The notes under the pieces are model-generated. The model ran no database searches. It had not been told where the DNA came from and worked only from the letters and a program-made list of their open reading frames with translations. A stretch of 64,000 nucleotides of DNA from Perkinsus olseni (Eukaryota > Perkinsozoa > Perkinsida > Perkinsidae), in the NCBI GenBank assembly GCA_013115135.1, contig JABANP010000207.1, positions 22,147 through 86,146 on the forward strand, read 5' to 3'. Of the stretch, positions 1 through 9,541 are shown one piece after another. The translations under genes and the position numbers were made by a program. Position 1 is the stretch's first letter. Each line of letters begins with the position of its first letter.

Positions 1-1
1 T

Positions 2-583
2 CGCAGGTTCGTCCACAACCGTTCGGGCCGCTATGAGTCCCGTTTTGTCTCTGTGGCGGTCGATCCCGCATCACCAGCGATCGGTACATGGTTCCGCGGC
101 ATGGGTGGTAGCGTTCTGGGTGTGTGGATAGCCCATGGGGAAGGGAGGGCTCTATTCCCGGACAGGGACGTCTACACCAAAGTAGCTAGTTGCACCTCTT
201 CGTTGATTTGAATACTTACGGCTCGACTCAGGTTATGGAATCCCATCTGGCGCCTCTACGTTATGTTGATGACCACGGTGCTCCGACTTCGGTCTATCCT
301 TTCAACCCTAACGGCTCCCTAGACGGGATCGCCGGGTTTGGTGACCCCCGACGGTAGGCATCTTGCGATGATGCCACATCCTGAGCGCTGCTCAATGACG
401 TGGCAATGGCCGTGGATGCCGAGGGAGTGGAAGGGAATCCGAGGAAGCCCCTGGGCGACTATGTTCCGAAACATCGTCGAATGGGCGGAGAGCAGGATGG
501 CTCCCGAGTTCGGTGGAAGCAGAACTGTGACATCGGGTGTGGACGACATGGACCTCGACGTGGAGAAGTTGAAGGCGCTTTGA
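2..583 (+). CDS. PFAS: FGAM synthase (phosphoribosylformylglycinamidine synthase), C-terminal end, with one frameshift
   Basis: This is the glutaminase (amidotransferase) end of FGAM synthase, which makes FGAM from FGAR with glutamine and ATP in de novo purine synthesis. The first exon (2-181) encodes the family segments RFVHN.SGRYESRFV, FRGMGGSVLGVW and AHGEGR. A 50-nt GT-AG intron (182-231, phase 0) follows. The second exon gives APLRYVDDHGAPTSVYPFN, then DGRHLAMMPHPER (the C-terminal glutaminase signature) and SPWATMFRN, ending in TGA at 581-583. Between about 322 and 345 the frame shifts by one base: the second copy at 4.1 kb has one base fewer there. This may be a real lesion or an assembly indel, so the gene could be functional. 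The rest of the gene lies before the window. Family identity is very likely from these conserved blocks. Confidence 0.88.
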
Positions 584-889
584 GTTTTTTGCATGGGCGT
601 GGCGATGACCGGGAGGTTTTTGGGGTTCCCATTAATTTATGAGAGTAGAATGTTTCAATATCTTTTATGGGCTTGCGTTGAGTAGTGGATGGTTGGGTGC
701 TCCGCAGTCCGCTAGCAAGCACCAGTAGGAAACGTCCTGAAACGGCATCAGTCACGGTCAGTACGTACGTCCATGCGACGCACCTGCACTATAACTCAGT
801 ACAGTGTGGCTATTCGAGTCGGGGCTCAAAGAGAAGTAAGATTGAACTGGAGAGGAGCTTAGTAATAATGTTTACTACGCTTAAGCTTA

Positions 890-1103
890 GGACAGCACGT
901 ATACTCATGTACGCGAGTGCAAGGCGCGAAGTAAGGTCAGATGGTTATCTGAGACTAATGATACGCACTGTGTATTACGCAGCAGCAGTGAAGGTAAGTG
1001 TAGCGATGATAGTCTAACAGCTGAATTGTACTCAACCTGTTTGTAGCTGTTACATAGCGTAAACTATAGTCGTCAGTATGTTGTCACTATAGTGCACACC
1101 TGT
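890..1103. repeat. Direct repeat, copy 1 (of 2)
   Basis: This stretch is diverged but alignable to 1375-1551 in the same orientation. Shared stretches include catgTACGCGAGTGCaaGGCG-like, GGTTAT(C/T)TG, TCTAACAGCTGA and TTGTCACTATAGTGCACAC. No coding potential is seen in the 584-2318 interval, which appears to be repeat-derived. Confidence 0.6.
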
Positions 1104-1374
1104 AGGGCTTCGTGACAATCAGACTAGTATTTCCGAGAACGATGGCAGGACTACCTGCTCCTCGGCCGTTCGATTAATTAATCGATAAGAGCCCATGGTA
1201 CGGGAGTGTGGGAAGGGGATAGCACTCAATGCCCGAATGCTTGTTATCCGATCAATAGTCGAGGCATTGGTGCTGTCCATGTCTTACGATAGTGTCACAC
1301 CGTTATTGCGGTTGAGTTGGTAAATCAGGTTCACGGTGGGCTGTTCACCATCGTTAGACATCTCCCTACCTAAA

Positions 1375-1551
1375 CGCATACCCATGCACGCGCGTGCGAA
1401 GCGGAGAAAGAGTTCAGACGGTTATTTGGAACTGATTATACGCAGTAGTAGTAAAGGCAATTGCAGCGAAGATAATCTAACAGCTGAGTAGTACTGAAAC
1501 GGGTGCTACATATCGTATAGTCGTTACTATGTTGTCACTATAGTGCACACT
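1375..1551. repeat. Direct repeat, copy 2 (of 2)
   Basis: Second, shorter copy of the repeat at 890-1103. It ends at the same TTGTCACTATAGTGCACAC motif, immediately before the foldback element at about 1583. Confidence 0.6.
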
Positions 1552-1572
1552 AGTCTAGGTTGAATGGCAAGC

Positions 1573-2029
1573 CATTCCTGCCCTACAGTGACAACTACCT
1601 CCATTGCTGCCGCGTGCCCACCTTGCTCTTCGTCCGCCTTAGCTCGAGATACGAACCCACGGTACGTTCGTCAGCAAACACGTGCGTTACTCGACATGCT
1701 ATCGAACATACGTTCTCCCTAAATCCGCAACGAGATCAGTCCTCTCCGAACCCCTCTCGAACTCGTTTTGCCTCTCTTTGAGCCCCGTCTCAGGTGGCCA
1801 CGCTGTACTGATGTTATAGTTCACGAGCGGTAGCAGCTCTTTGTTGTCGAAGACCACTCCCGGACTTGGACTCCCACCCCGGTGTCTTATCGTCTTCATG
1901 GAGGTCGAGCTCGAACTCTGATTGTGCAACGAACTCCCCCTCTAAGGGAGAGTGTACCCCCTCTGCCAGCTGGTAGAGTGTAGTGGGTACGCAGCAGCAA
2001 TGGAGGTAGTTGTCACTATAGTACATTCC
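1573..2029. mobile_element. Foldback/MITE-like element with about 38-bp inverted ends
   Basis: The left arm at 1583-1621 (ctacagtgacaactacctcc and onward) matches the reverse complement of the right arm at 1983-2021 with only a few mismatches, so both arms translate to the same YSDNYLHCC-like peptide in opposite directions. The core of about 360 bp has no convincing ORF. CATTCC occurs at 1573-1578 and 2024-2029 and could be a short target duplication, but it is not exactly flush with the arms. Non-autonomous DNA element is an inference; a simple inverted duplication is the alternative. Confidence 0.5.
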
Positions 2030-2318
2030 GTGTAACCCTCTGACCAGTTCACGTCTCCGTCATGCGCGAGCAAGTTAGAGGTCATCGGTGTTCGCAGAGT
2101 TCACAAAAACGAGTGCGTGGTGAGGTCCTCGCCATGACACGTTGTGAGGTTTATTTCCCGGAAGTTCCTGATTATTTCATAGCGTCTCTTCCCGCTAAAG
2201 TTTGCATACGATAACTCGGCTTATGGCCACTCGGGTCTTAGTTCAAGCTTAGGGTTGCTAGGAGGGCTGAAGCTTAAAAGAGATGGAGTCTTCTCAGTTC
2301 TTCGAGCGCTTTCAAAGA

Positions 2319-3014
2319 ATGCATCTATCGCTTTTCCTTGGCTCTAGTTCTCCAGCACGTTTCGGGAGAGGACGACAATCTGAGATTCCAGAACCCCTCT
2401 GCGCTGGCTGTGCACGGCACGGGGGCCACGACAAGTCAAGGTAGTCGAGCTGTCGCAACCGTTATCGGCGGCTCTGTTGATTGCAGATCCATACTGCAAG
2501 CCCACCGGGCAATGTCAACTTGACTACGGCCATGTTGAGGGGTGCACCTGCCCGAATGGAATTGAGCCGGTTTACACGCTGGTAGGTGAAGGCCACGCGC
2601 TATTTGCTGGCAGAGTTACTGTGGGCTTGAGCTTTGCTGTAGTGCGATCCTCATGGTCCAAATCTCTCTTCAGAAGAAGGTCTATGGATACTATCGTGTT
2701 GCCTCTACGGCTTGCGCCGCTAAATGCTCTAAAGATAGCGATTGTCCAGCCCCCCAACACGGAATTGGGTTGACGGCTTTCTGTGGCTCTAGCAATCGCT
2801 GCTTCCTATCATGCTCGAAGGTGAGGTGGAGGGAGGACTCGCCAAGCCCATTTTGTTGTACTAGGCTGCTGCCATCGCGCTCGTGTGTCGGCCGGGAGTG
2901 AGTGTTAGTGCTCTTCAGTTCTACGCCTCTTGCCCTTCGTCCAGTAGATGTCGACCCGTGGACTTTGGCGAGAGTACGAGCAAGGTCATTGATACATGTC
3001 TATACGATCAGTGA
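2319..3014 (+). pseudogene. Secreted 12-Cys protein, array copy A (frameshift in signal peptide)
   Basis: Four exons match the intact paralogues: 2319-2440, 2487-2581, 2674-2820 and 2919-3014, each bounded by GT and AG. Exon 2 reads DPYCKPTGQC...EGCTCPNG. Exon 3 carries six cysteines (ACAAKCSKDSDCPAPQHG, then FC, RC and SC). Exon 4 reads FYASCPSSSRC and ends TCLYDQ-TGA. Exons 1+2 total 217 nt where an intact paralogue has 216: one extra base in the signal-peptide codons (about 2330-2338) puts the ATG out of frame with the rest, and no other in-frame ATG is visible. Exons 2-4 are undamaged, so the lesion is recent or an assembly error. Function unknown; a small secreted protein is inferred from the paralogues. 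Confidence 0.75.
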
Positions 3015-3471
3015 AGTCACATTGGACAAGCTGGAGGGAAGCCGTGGTGATCGTCACTTTTTTGAGATCGCCGCTTAGTCGCCTTTTTATCATGGCTGCT
3101 CCCGATTCTGACGCTTCGCGAAGAGTTCTGCGTCCCCCTGAGTATGGCTTCTCATCGCCTGCTAATGGACGGTCTCACAGTTGCTACGTTGCGTGGAGTT
3201 GATAGATGGGGTTCGCTCTGTTATAGGAACTTGCGTTGAAAGTAAGCGAGATCTCCTCAGTCTTGTCCCCTCCTCGCACGACTTCCTGAAAAGGCATAAA
3301 CTGAAAGACTGCGTCACAAAATGGCAACTAGCAAACTGCCTGAAGAAGGTCAAATGCAAGATCACATATTGCCTTCTACCCTTGCTATCATCATTCTCGA
3401 TTGTCGCTGAGTGGTGTAGAGTTGCCGGTCTTTATCGGTTTGGATACTTACAGCTCGACTCAGGTTATGGA

Positions 3472-4092
3472 GTTGTTAAAAGACTACCTGATTGAGAACA
3501 CAACACCCGGGTTTTGCCATATGGAATCCAATCTTCCATCCGCTGTCTTTTTTAAGAAGTGGCATGGGCCCCGCTCGAGTTTTGGCGTCTCCGGCCCGCC
3601 CGGCCAGCTATCAAGGACACCCGCGGCGGGCTCGACGGGGGCTCACGCATTTCTCGTGCGGTGCGACAAATTATCACGGGCGGTTGGCGGCGCGCGCACT
3701 GCCAACCGGTTTATGAGAATCAGCCAGCCGTTCCACAACGCAGTTAAATATAGCTCTCCTGGAGAGCGCTCTCAGGATTGGATTTAGCATGTGAAAAAGC
3801 GATCCTGGAAGCACGCTTGGGGCTGGGTGGAGGTCAATTGAACGCCTGGTGCGTTGTGTCATGAATTATGGCTCATGATGATGAGGTTCGGAAACCAACG
3901 GTCGAGCAGCCCCGGTCCCCTTCTCTCGGAAAAGGGCGGACAACCCGGTATTTGACAGCGGGTGGCGGGGAAATCGAGGAATCCAGCGGCGGGAATTTCG
4001 CACATGTCGATCTTCTTATCATCTGCCACTCAGCTTAGCTTCAGCGGAGCTTCTTATCGGAGCACGATATGATCAGCGACATAAACATTACA
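3472..4092. other. About 620-bp insertion-like segment inside the second FGAM synthase copy
   Basis: At 3431-3471 the sequence resembles the end of the FGAM synthase intron and the first bases of its last exon (tacttacagctcgactcagg, then ttatgga). The homology stops abruptly and resumes at about 4093 with gaatccca. The segment between is G+C-rich, has no convincing coding frame and no clear terminal repeats. I see nothing recognisable in it. Confidence 0.45.
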
Positions 4093-4437
4093 GAATCCCA
4101 TCAGGCGTCTCGGTGCTACGTTGATGACCACGGCGCTCCGACTTCGGTCTATCCTCTCAACCCTAGTGGCTCCCTAGACGGGATTGCCGCGTTGGTGACT
4201 CCCGACGGTAGGCATCTTGCGATGATGCCACATCCTGAGCGCTGCTCAATGACGTGGCAATGGCCGTGGATGCCGAGGGAGTGGAAGGGAATCCGAGGAA
4301 GCCCCTGGGCGACTATGTTCCGAAATATCGTCGAATGGGCGGAGAGCAGGATGACTCCCGCGTTCGGTGGAAGTAGAACTGTGACATCGGGTGTGCACGA
4401 TATGGACCTTGACGTGGAGAAACTGAAGACGCTTTGA
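4069..4437 (+). pseudogene. Second copy of the last FGAM synthase exon (fragment)
   Basis: From about 4093 the frame repeats the C-terminal exon of FGAM synthase: YVDDHGAPTSVYPLN, DGRHLAMMPHPERCSMTWQW, SPWATMFRNIVEW, ending EKLKTL-TGA. Unlike the copy at the window start it has no frameshift, but it has no upstream exons; only about 40 bp of the preceding intron end survives, at 3431-3471 beyond a 620-bp interruption. About 80 residues cannot form an enzyme. It is most simply a duplicated gene tail caught inside the cysteine-rich array. Homology continues about 20 bp past the stop. Confidence 0.8.
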
Positions 4438-4939
4438 GTTTTTGCATGGGCGAAGATAAGATTGTAGTGAGCGAAGAACTCCGGATGTCGAGGTAGTCCG
4501 CTGAGCGGACTCCGCTCGAGGATGCAGCAACGTAAAAGCGTGCAGGACTGCACGACGCGACGTCGCCGAAGGGGCGTCCGGTGACCTGTGGCGATGTCGT
4601 GCACTCCAGTGCCGGGCGGGATGTAGATTTCTGACCCAGGCTGTAGTCGCCTAGTTGGGCGAGCTGCCGGGATTTCGATTCCTCTTCTCCCAATGGTACA
4701 GAGGGCAGCATCGGAAGGATGGTTTGCACAGGTCTTGTGAGAATTGCTACTGAAAAGGCGAAAGTGCATACAACGTGGAGAGAATATTTGGCTTCTTGAT
4801 AACCTCGCGAGAACAACTCTCTCGACTGTCGCTCCCCCCTTCATGCTGTGATCGTGAACTGATCATCACTTATTGATGGTATCCGGTGAGCTAGCTGTAC
4901 TCCGTTTCACTGTGGGACTCCCACAGGCAACTTTTTACA

Positions 4940-5625
4940 ATGCATCTGACAGTCGTCATCATCAGTCTGATTGCCCATTGAGTGTTGGGGGGCGTGGACG
5001 TTGCTTATTGAAGACCCGAAAAAGGTGCTCCCCCGACTCTCAAGAACGCGGGTGAGTTGAGCTCTACAACCGTTAGTTGATGTGCCCCTCCCAGATCCTT
5101 ACAGAAAGCCGATCGGTTTCTGTGGTCCGCCCGGCAGGAGGGGCAAAGGCTGCACTTGTCCGAACGGAACTCATGTGGTCAGCGCAACGGTAAGGAGAGC
5201 TTTACTTCCCCTCTCCGGTGCCGAGGATCTCACACTAGGTGCCTTTCAGGAAATGATTGTTCATTCTATCCCGATCTATGCAGCAATATGCGCTCCTGAA
5301 TGCTCGACAGATGACGACTGTCCTCCTCCACAACGTGCACTCAGACTGAGGCCTTTCTGTGACCCCAACGGGAGATGTTTACTTTCATGTTCCAAGGTAA
5401 GGAAGAGGCTTCGAACCGGTAGCGGGACCGGCTTCAGCAACTGAAGCCTCGAAGTTTGACGCTTTAGGGGGGAGGATATCGACTCTGGGGTGATGGAAGA
5501 GTTCTCTGGTCCTGTGCTCGCCCGTTGCTGGTGATGGCATCTCGCAGATTTTCTCCTGGTGTTCTTTCTCGGGTGTATGCCGTCGGATTGGAGGCGTTGG
5601 GCCGATATGTCTATACGAGCAGTGA
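4940..5625 (+). pseudogene. Secreted 12-Cys protein, array copy D (two in-frame TGA in exon 1)
   Basis: Exons are 4940-5051, 5095-5189, 5250-5396 and 5548-5625, all with GT-AG borders and unbroken phase. Exon 2 reads DPYRKPIGFCGPP...GCTCPNG; this GFCGPP type is shared only with copy E. Exon 3 reads ICAPECSTDDDCPPPQ with later FC, RC and SC. Exon 4 reads FSWCSFSGVC and ends ICLYEQ-TGA. Exon 1 begins MHLTVVIISLIAH, but the next codon is TGA where copy F has TGC, and a second TGA follows ten codons later. All 12 mature cysteines are kept. Exon 1 decay with intact later exons suggests a young pseudogene. Confidence 0.72.
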
Positions 5626-6482
5626 ATCTCATATTGAATATCACCGAGAGGAGTACAACCAGTAGCGGTACCTATGCTACAGCTTCTCGCAATTCTTAAA
5701 GGATTTTTCAAGTAGCCTGAGTTGGCTTTTTTCTCGCCCATCGGAGGCGGTGGCCCAGACGGGGTGACTCCATTTTCACTAGAGTGGTTCAGTGTTCGTC
5801 ATCTGGGAGTATGCTCGACCGCTGGCGCGGACTGAGAGAGCGCCATTCATCTTAGGAGAGTTGTGACTGAGAACAACGGGAGTTCGGCAGGCCGTCGCCG
5901 AGGGTTTTCACGTCACGTCCACTTTTTTGAGGTGCCGAGCCTGCCGGTGGAGCGGCAGGGACCAGTCTGACCTCTGAGCGTATGTCCGAGGTACCTGAGT
6001 TGTCGCCGCGAACCTTACCACCCTGTAGCATCGCTCTTAGACGGTGTATTAAGTGAGGGAGAGCGTCCTCGAGCCAAGCTTCAATTGCGAGCCGAACCGT
6101 GTCACTCTTCTGCGAAGTTCGCGTCACCGTCACCCGCGAGCAACTCGGATGCGGGCTGTGTTTGCCGAGGTTCACACAGACGAGAGCGTGGTGAGGTCCT
6201 CGCTATGAACACGTTAGGGAGTTTGCTCCGGCGAAGATTGCACATGCTTCAAGGCGGTTCTTCTGACCACCGTTCACTCGAGAACGTGAGGTGTATGGAC
6301 ACTCGGGTCGTATGTTGTGAAGCAGAGGGGCTGTTGTGTTTGGGGATTCGGCTTGTCTGATGCTTCCGGGAAGCAGCTTCCCCACGTAGAGTTCCCCTGG
6401 ACTGCCGATCTTTCCAGCTGCAATTCGTGAAATAATGAAGTCTGTTCAGTTCTAGGAGCTCTTTTTCGAACGACTTCCGCCA

Positions 6483-7171
6483 ATGCATCTATCACTCTTT
6501 CTGGCTCTAGTTCTCCAACTCGCTTCTGGGGAGGAAGACAACTTGAGATCCCAAAACCCCCCTGCGATGGCTGTCCACGGCAAGGGAACCACCACGACTC
6601 AAGGTAGTTGAAGTCTTGCAACGGTTATCGGTGGACCTGTTGATGGCAGATCCATACAGCAAGCCCACCGGACGGTTCTTTAATGACTATGGCACGCTCA
6701 AGGGGTGCACCTGCCCAAATGGAATTGAACCGGTTTACACGATGGTAGGCAAAACCCTCGCTCTACTTATTGATAGCGGTACTGTGACCTTTGCTGGAGT
6801 GCATATTGTCATGGTTCATACCTTTCCTCAGAAAAAGATTTACGGATATTATCGGGTTGCCTCTACGGCTTGCACCGCTAAATGCTCGAAAGATAGCGAT
6901 TGCCCAGCACCCCAGCATGGGTTCGGGGTGAAGGCTCTTTGTGCCTCGGGCGGAAAGTGCTTCTTGTCATGCTCGAAGGTGAGGTGGAGGGACGACTCGT
7001 CGATCGGAGCTTGTTGTGGGCTGCCGGTCTCGGCCTCTCATGTGATTGGCGGGAGGAAGTGTTAGTGCCTTTCAGTTCTACGCCTGGTGCCCTTCCTCGA
7101 GTAGATGCCGCCAGGTAGACGTTGGCGACAGTAAGAGACATGTCACTGATATATGTCTGTACAATCAGTGA
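6483..7171 (+). CDS. Secreted cysteine-rich protein, array copy B (152 aa)
   Basis: Family not recognised. Exons are 6483-6603, 6650-6744, 6832-6978 and 7076-7171; introns are GT-AG, intron 1 is 46 nt in phase 1 and the other introns are phase 0. The ATG is followed by a signal peptide (MHLSLFLALVLQLASGEEDN), so the product is probably secreted. The mature part has PYSKPTGRF, then GCTCPNG, then ACTAKCSKDSDCPAPQHG with three more Cys in exon 3, then AWCPSSSRC and ICLYNQ. It has 11 mature cysteines where its paralogues have 12: the GRC cysteine is Phe here. The KCSKDSDCP run recalls small disulfide modules of the WAP/EB kind, but spacing does not establish membership. A TTCAG sits about 45 nt before the ATG and could accept a spliced leader. 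Confidence 0.82.
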
Positions 7172-7586
7172 ACCCCATTGGATAAGCTGGAGGGACACCG
7201 TGGTGATCGGATCTATTCTGAGAGCAGCCTCTAGTCGCCTTTTTTATCATGACTTTTCTCATTTCCGACGTCTCAACGAGAGTTTAACATCCGCCTGAGT
7301 ATGGCTTCCCATCGCCTGGTAATGGACGGTCTCACAGTTGCTACGTTGCTTGGAGTTCATAAATTGTGGATTCGTCCAGTCATAACAACTTGTGCTGAAC
7401 CTAAGAAAAATCTGCTCAGTCTTCTGAGCTGCTCTCGGAAACCCCAGTGTGCACGGCCTAAAACGTTTCTGCTACCCATACAAGCCCGTGAGCCTGCGAG
7501 CGGTTTGCCACTGGCGACTCTTGCGTAGTTACAGACCCAACCGACTTCTTGATATGGCACTCACAGCCATCCTGCATCGGGCGGCT

Positions 7587-7599
7587 TCATGTGACGTCC
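7587..7599. promoter_or_regulatory. TCATGTGACGTCC element before array copy E
   Basis: Variant of the TCACGTGACGT palindrome-like motif found before copies F and G. It lies about 145 bp before the aligned start of copy E. Role inferred from recurrence only. Confidence 0.4.
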
Positions 7600-7731
7600 G
7601 TTGCAAACCTCATCGTGTCGGGAGCACGCCACCTGACCCTGACTAAGTTGACGATCTGAGTACCTTCTCTGTCACAACCGTTCAAGAAGCTATGCATTCC
7701 GAACAGTTCTCTGTTCCAGCCACCGCCCGGA

Positions 7732-7957
7732 ACGCGTTTAGTGCTCGTCATGGCCCTGGTTCTGCATTGCGTGTTGGGGGACCCGGGCAGTCTGGTGCCC
7801 GAAGGCCGCTCTGCGTTGGTTGCGCATTGATAAGGAACACGCCTGAGAACTGCTCCTTCCAGGTCCTGACGGAAAGCCGATTGGCTTCTGTGGTCCTCCC
7901 AGCAGAACGGGCAGAGATTGCACTTGCCCGAATGGAGCCCACGTGGTTAGAGCAACG
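7732..7957 (+). pseudogene. Array copy E, truncated (exons 1-2 only)
   Basis: The region aligned to the start codon of copy F reads ACG (7732) instead of ATG; an internal ATG (7750) begins MALVLHCVLGDPGSL. The exon 1 donor is not visible where paralogues have GT. Exon 2 (7863-7957) is well kept: PDGKPIGFCGPPSRTGRDCTC, PNGAHVVRAT. Exons 3 and 4 with nine of the 12 cysteines are missing, although 3'-flanking sequence like that of copy D (acaaccagtagc, then gtacct) follows at about 8050. A deletion between exon 2 and the 3' flank explains this. Closest relative is copy D. Confidence 0.72.
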
Positions 7958-8853
7958 GTCAGCGGAACTTTAATTGTCCCGCCGGTATTCATGTATTCAA
8001 CCCTGGAGATTTTACACAGCGATTGCTTAATATGATCACTGAGAGATACACAACCAGTAGCCGTACCTAAGCTACAGCTTTTCTCAATTCTAAGAAGATT
8101 TTCCAAAGCAAGCTGAGGTGGCTTCTTTCATTACCCAGCACAGGCGCTAGCCCGGGAGTTCTCTATTCTCGCTGAGTTGCGTAGAGTTTGTCATTGGGAA
8201 GCAGGCTCGACTACTGCCGCAGTATTGAAACATTCAGAAAACGCCACTCACCCTCGGAGATTTGTGAATGAGGATAAAGTCTGGCAGGCTGGCCCCGAAG
8301 GGCGCCACGTGACGCCCCCTCGCTCTCAGGAGTCGCTGGCCGGTGAATGGAGGGCCAGGGTCTAGTCTGACCTCCGCATGAGCGTATGGCATTCGAGTTA
8401 TCGCCGCGAGTTATACGACTCTCTAGCACTACGGGGGAGAGGGAGATCAGTAAGAAAGAGCTACCTCAAGTTTAGGTCGAGCGGGGGCCCGATCCGTGTC
8501 ACTTTCCGACCAGATCACGTCACCGTCACGCGCGAACAACTCAGATGCCGCCTACGTTCGCCCCCCGTTCCACACAAATGAGAGGGTGGTGGTGTCCTCG
8601 CCGACGGCGAGTCGCCGTGGTACGTTGAGAAGTTTGTTTCGTCGGAGTTTCTACTCGATTAATGGCGTCCTTTTCCATCAAAGTTGGCGTGTGACCATTA
8701 GAGATATGGCCCCTCGGGTCCTGTGTTTTGAAGCCTGGGGGATGTTGCGTTGCTAGGCGGGCTGAAGCTGCTCTGATGCTTCCTTCGGGCTCCTCTTTCT
8801 GCTGCCATCAGTAATGTCCTGAAGTCTCTTCAGTTCCTCGAGCGCTTTCGAGA

Positions 8854-9541
8854 ATGCATCCAGCAGCACTCTTTTTGGCTCTAGTTCTCCAGCACGTTTC
8901 GGGAGATATTGACAATCTGAGATTCCAGGACCCTTCCGCACTGGCTGTGCACGGCACGGGAACCACGACGAGTCAAGGTAATCGAGGTCTTGCAATAGTT
9001 GTCGGTGGATCTGTTGATTGCAGATCCATACTCCAAGCCCACCGGGCGATGCTTCTACGGCGAGCTCGAAGGTTGCATTTGCCCGAAAGGAATTGAACCG
9101 GTCTACACGATGGTAGGAAACGCCCTTGCGCTATTCATTGATAGCGCCACCGTGACCTTTGCTCGAGTGCTTATTCTCATGGGTCTTATCCTCTTTCAGA
9201 AGAGGATCCGCGGATACGATCGAGTTGGCTCTATAGTTTGCACCCCTAGATGCTCGGAGGATAAGGATTGTCCAGCACCCCAGCACGGGTTCGGGGTGAA
9301 GGCTTTTTGTGCCTCTAACGGAAGATGCCTCTTATCATGCTCGAAGGTGAGGGAGAGGGATGACTTGCTTGTTGTGGGCTGCCGGCCTTGGCCCTTCGTG
9401 TGTTGGCCGGGCGTAAGCGTTAGTTCTTCTCAGTTCTACACCTGGTGCCCCTTCTCGAGTAGATGTCGACCGGTGAACATCGGGGGGAGTTCAAGATACA
9501 TCACTGATATATGTTTATACGATCAGCGAACCTCACGCTGA
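8854..9541 (+). CDS. Secreted 12-Cys protein, array copy C (155 aa)
   Basis: Exons are 8854-8977, 9024-9112, 9200-9346 and 9434-9541, all GT-AG with consistent phase. The product starts MHPAALFLALVLQHVSG, a clear signal peptide. It continues DPYSKPTGRCFYGELEGCIC in exon 2, VCTPRCSEDKDCPAPQHG plus three Cys in exon 3, and YTWCPFSSRC ... ICLYDQRTSR-TGA in exon 4, giving 12 mature cysteines. By chance exons 2-4 and their introns stay open in one frame, so a naive reading gives a false 180-residue protein. Its last exon is extended by RTSR relative to copies A and B because their TGA is CGA here. Secreted protein of unknown role. Confidence 0.83.

Noticed and set aside
4149..4844. A 231-codon minus-strand frame
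   Set aside because: It is antisense to the duplicated FGAM synthase exon and its flank and has no recognisable features.
4940..5051. TGA recoding (e.g. selenocysteine) in array copy D
   Set aside because: TGA is a normal stop in neighbours, the positions are in a signal peptide, and no recoding structure is evident; decay is simpler.
8999..9541. A continuous 180-codon frame over copy C
   Set aside because: It reads through two introns that are spliced in all paralogues; the conserved GT-AG borders and the signal-peptide exon support the four-exon model.
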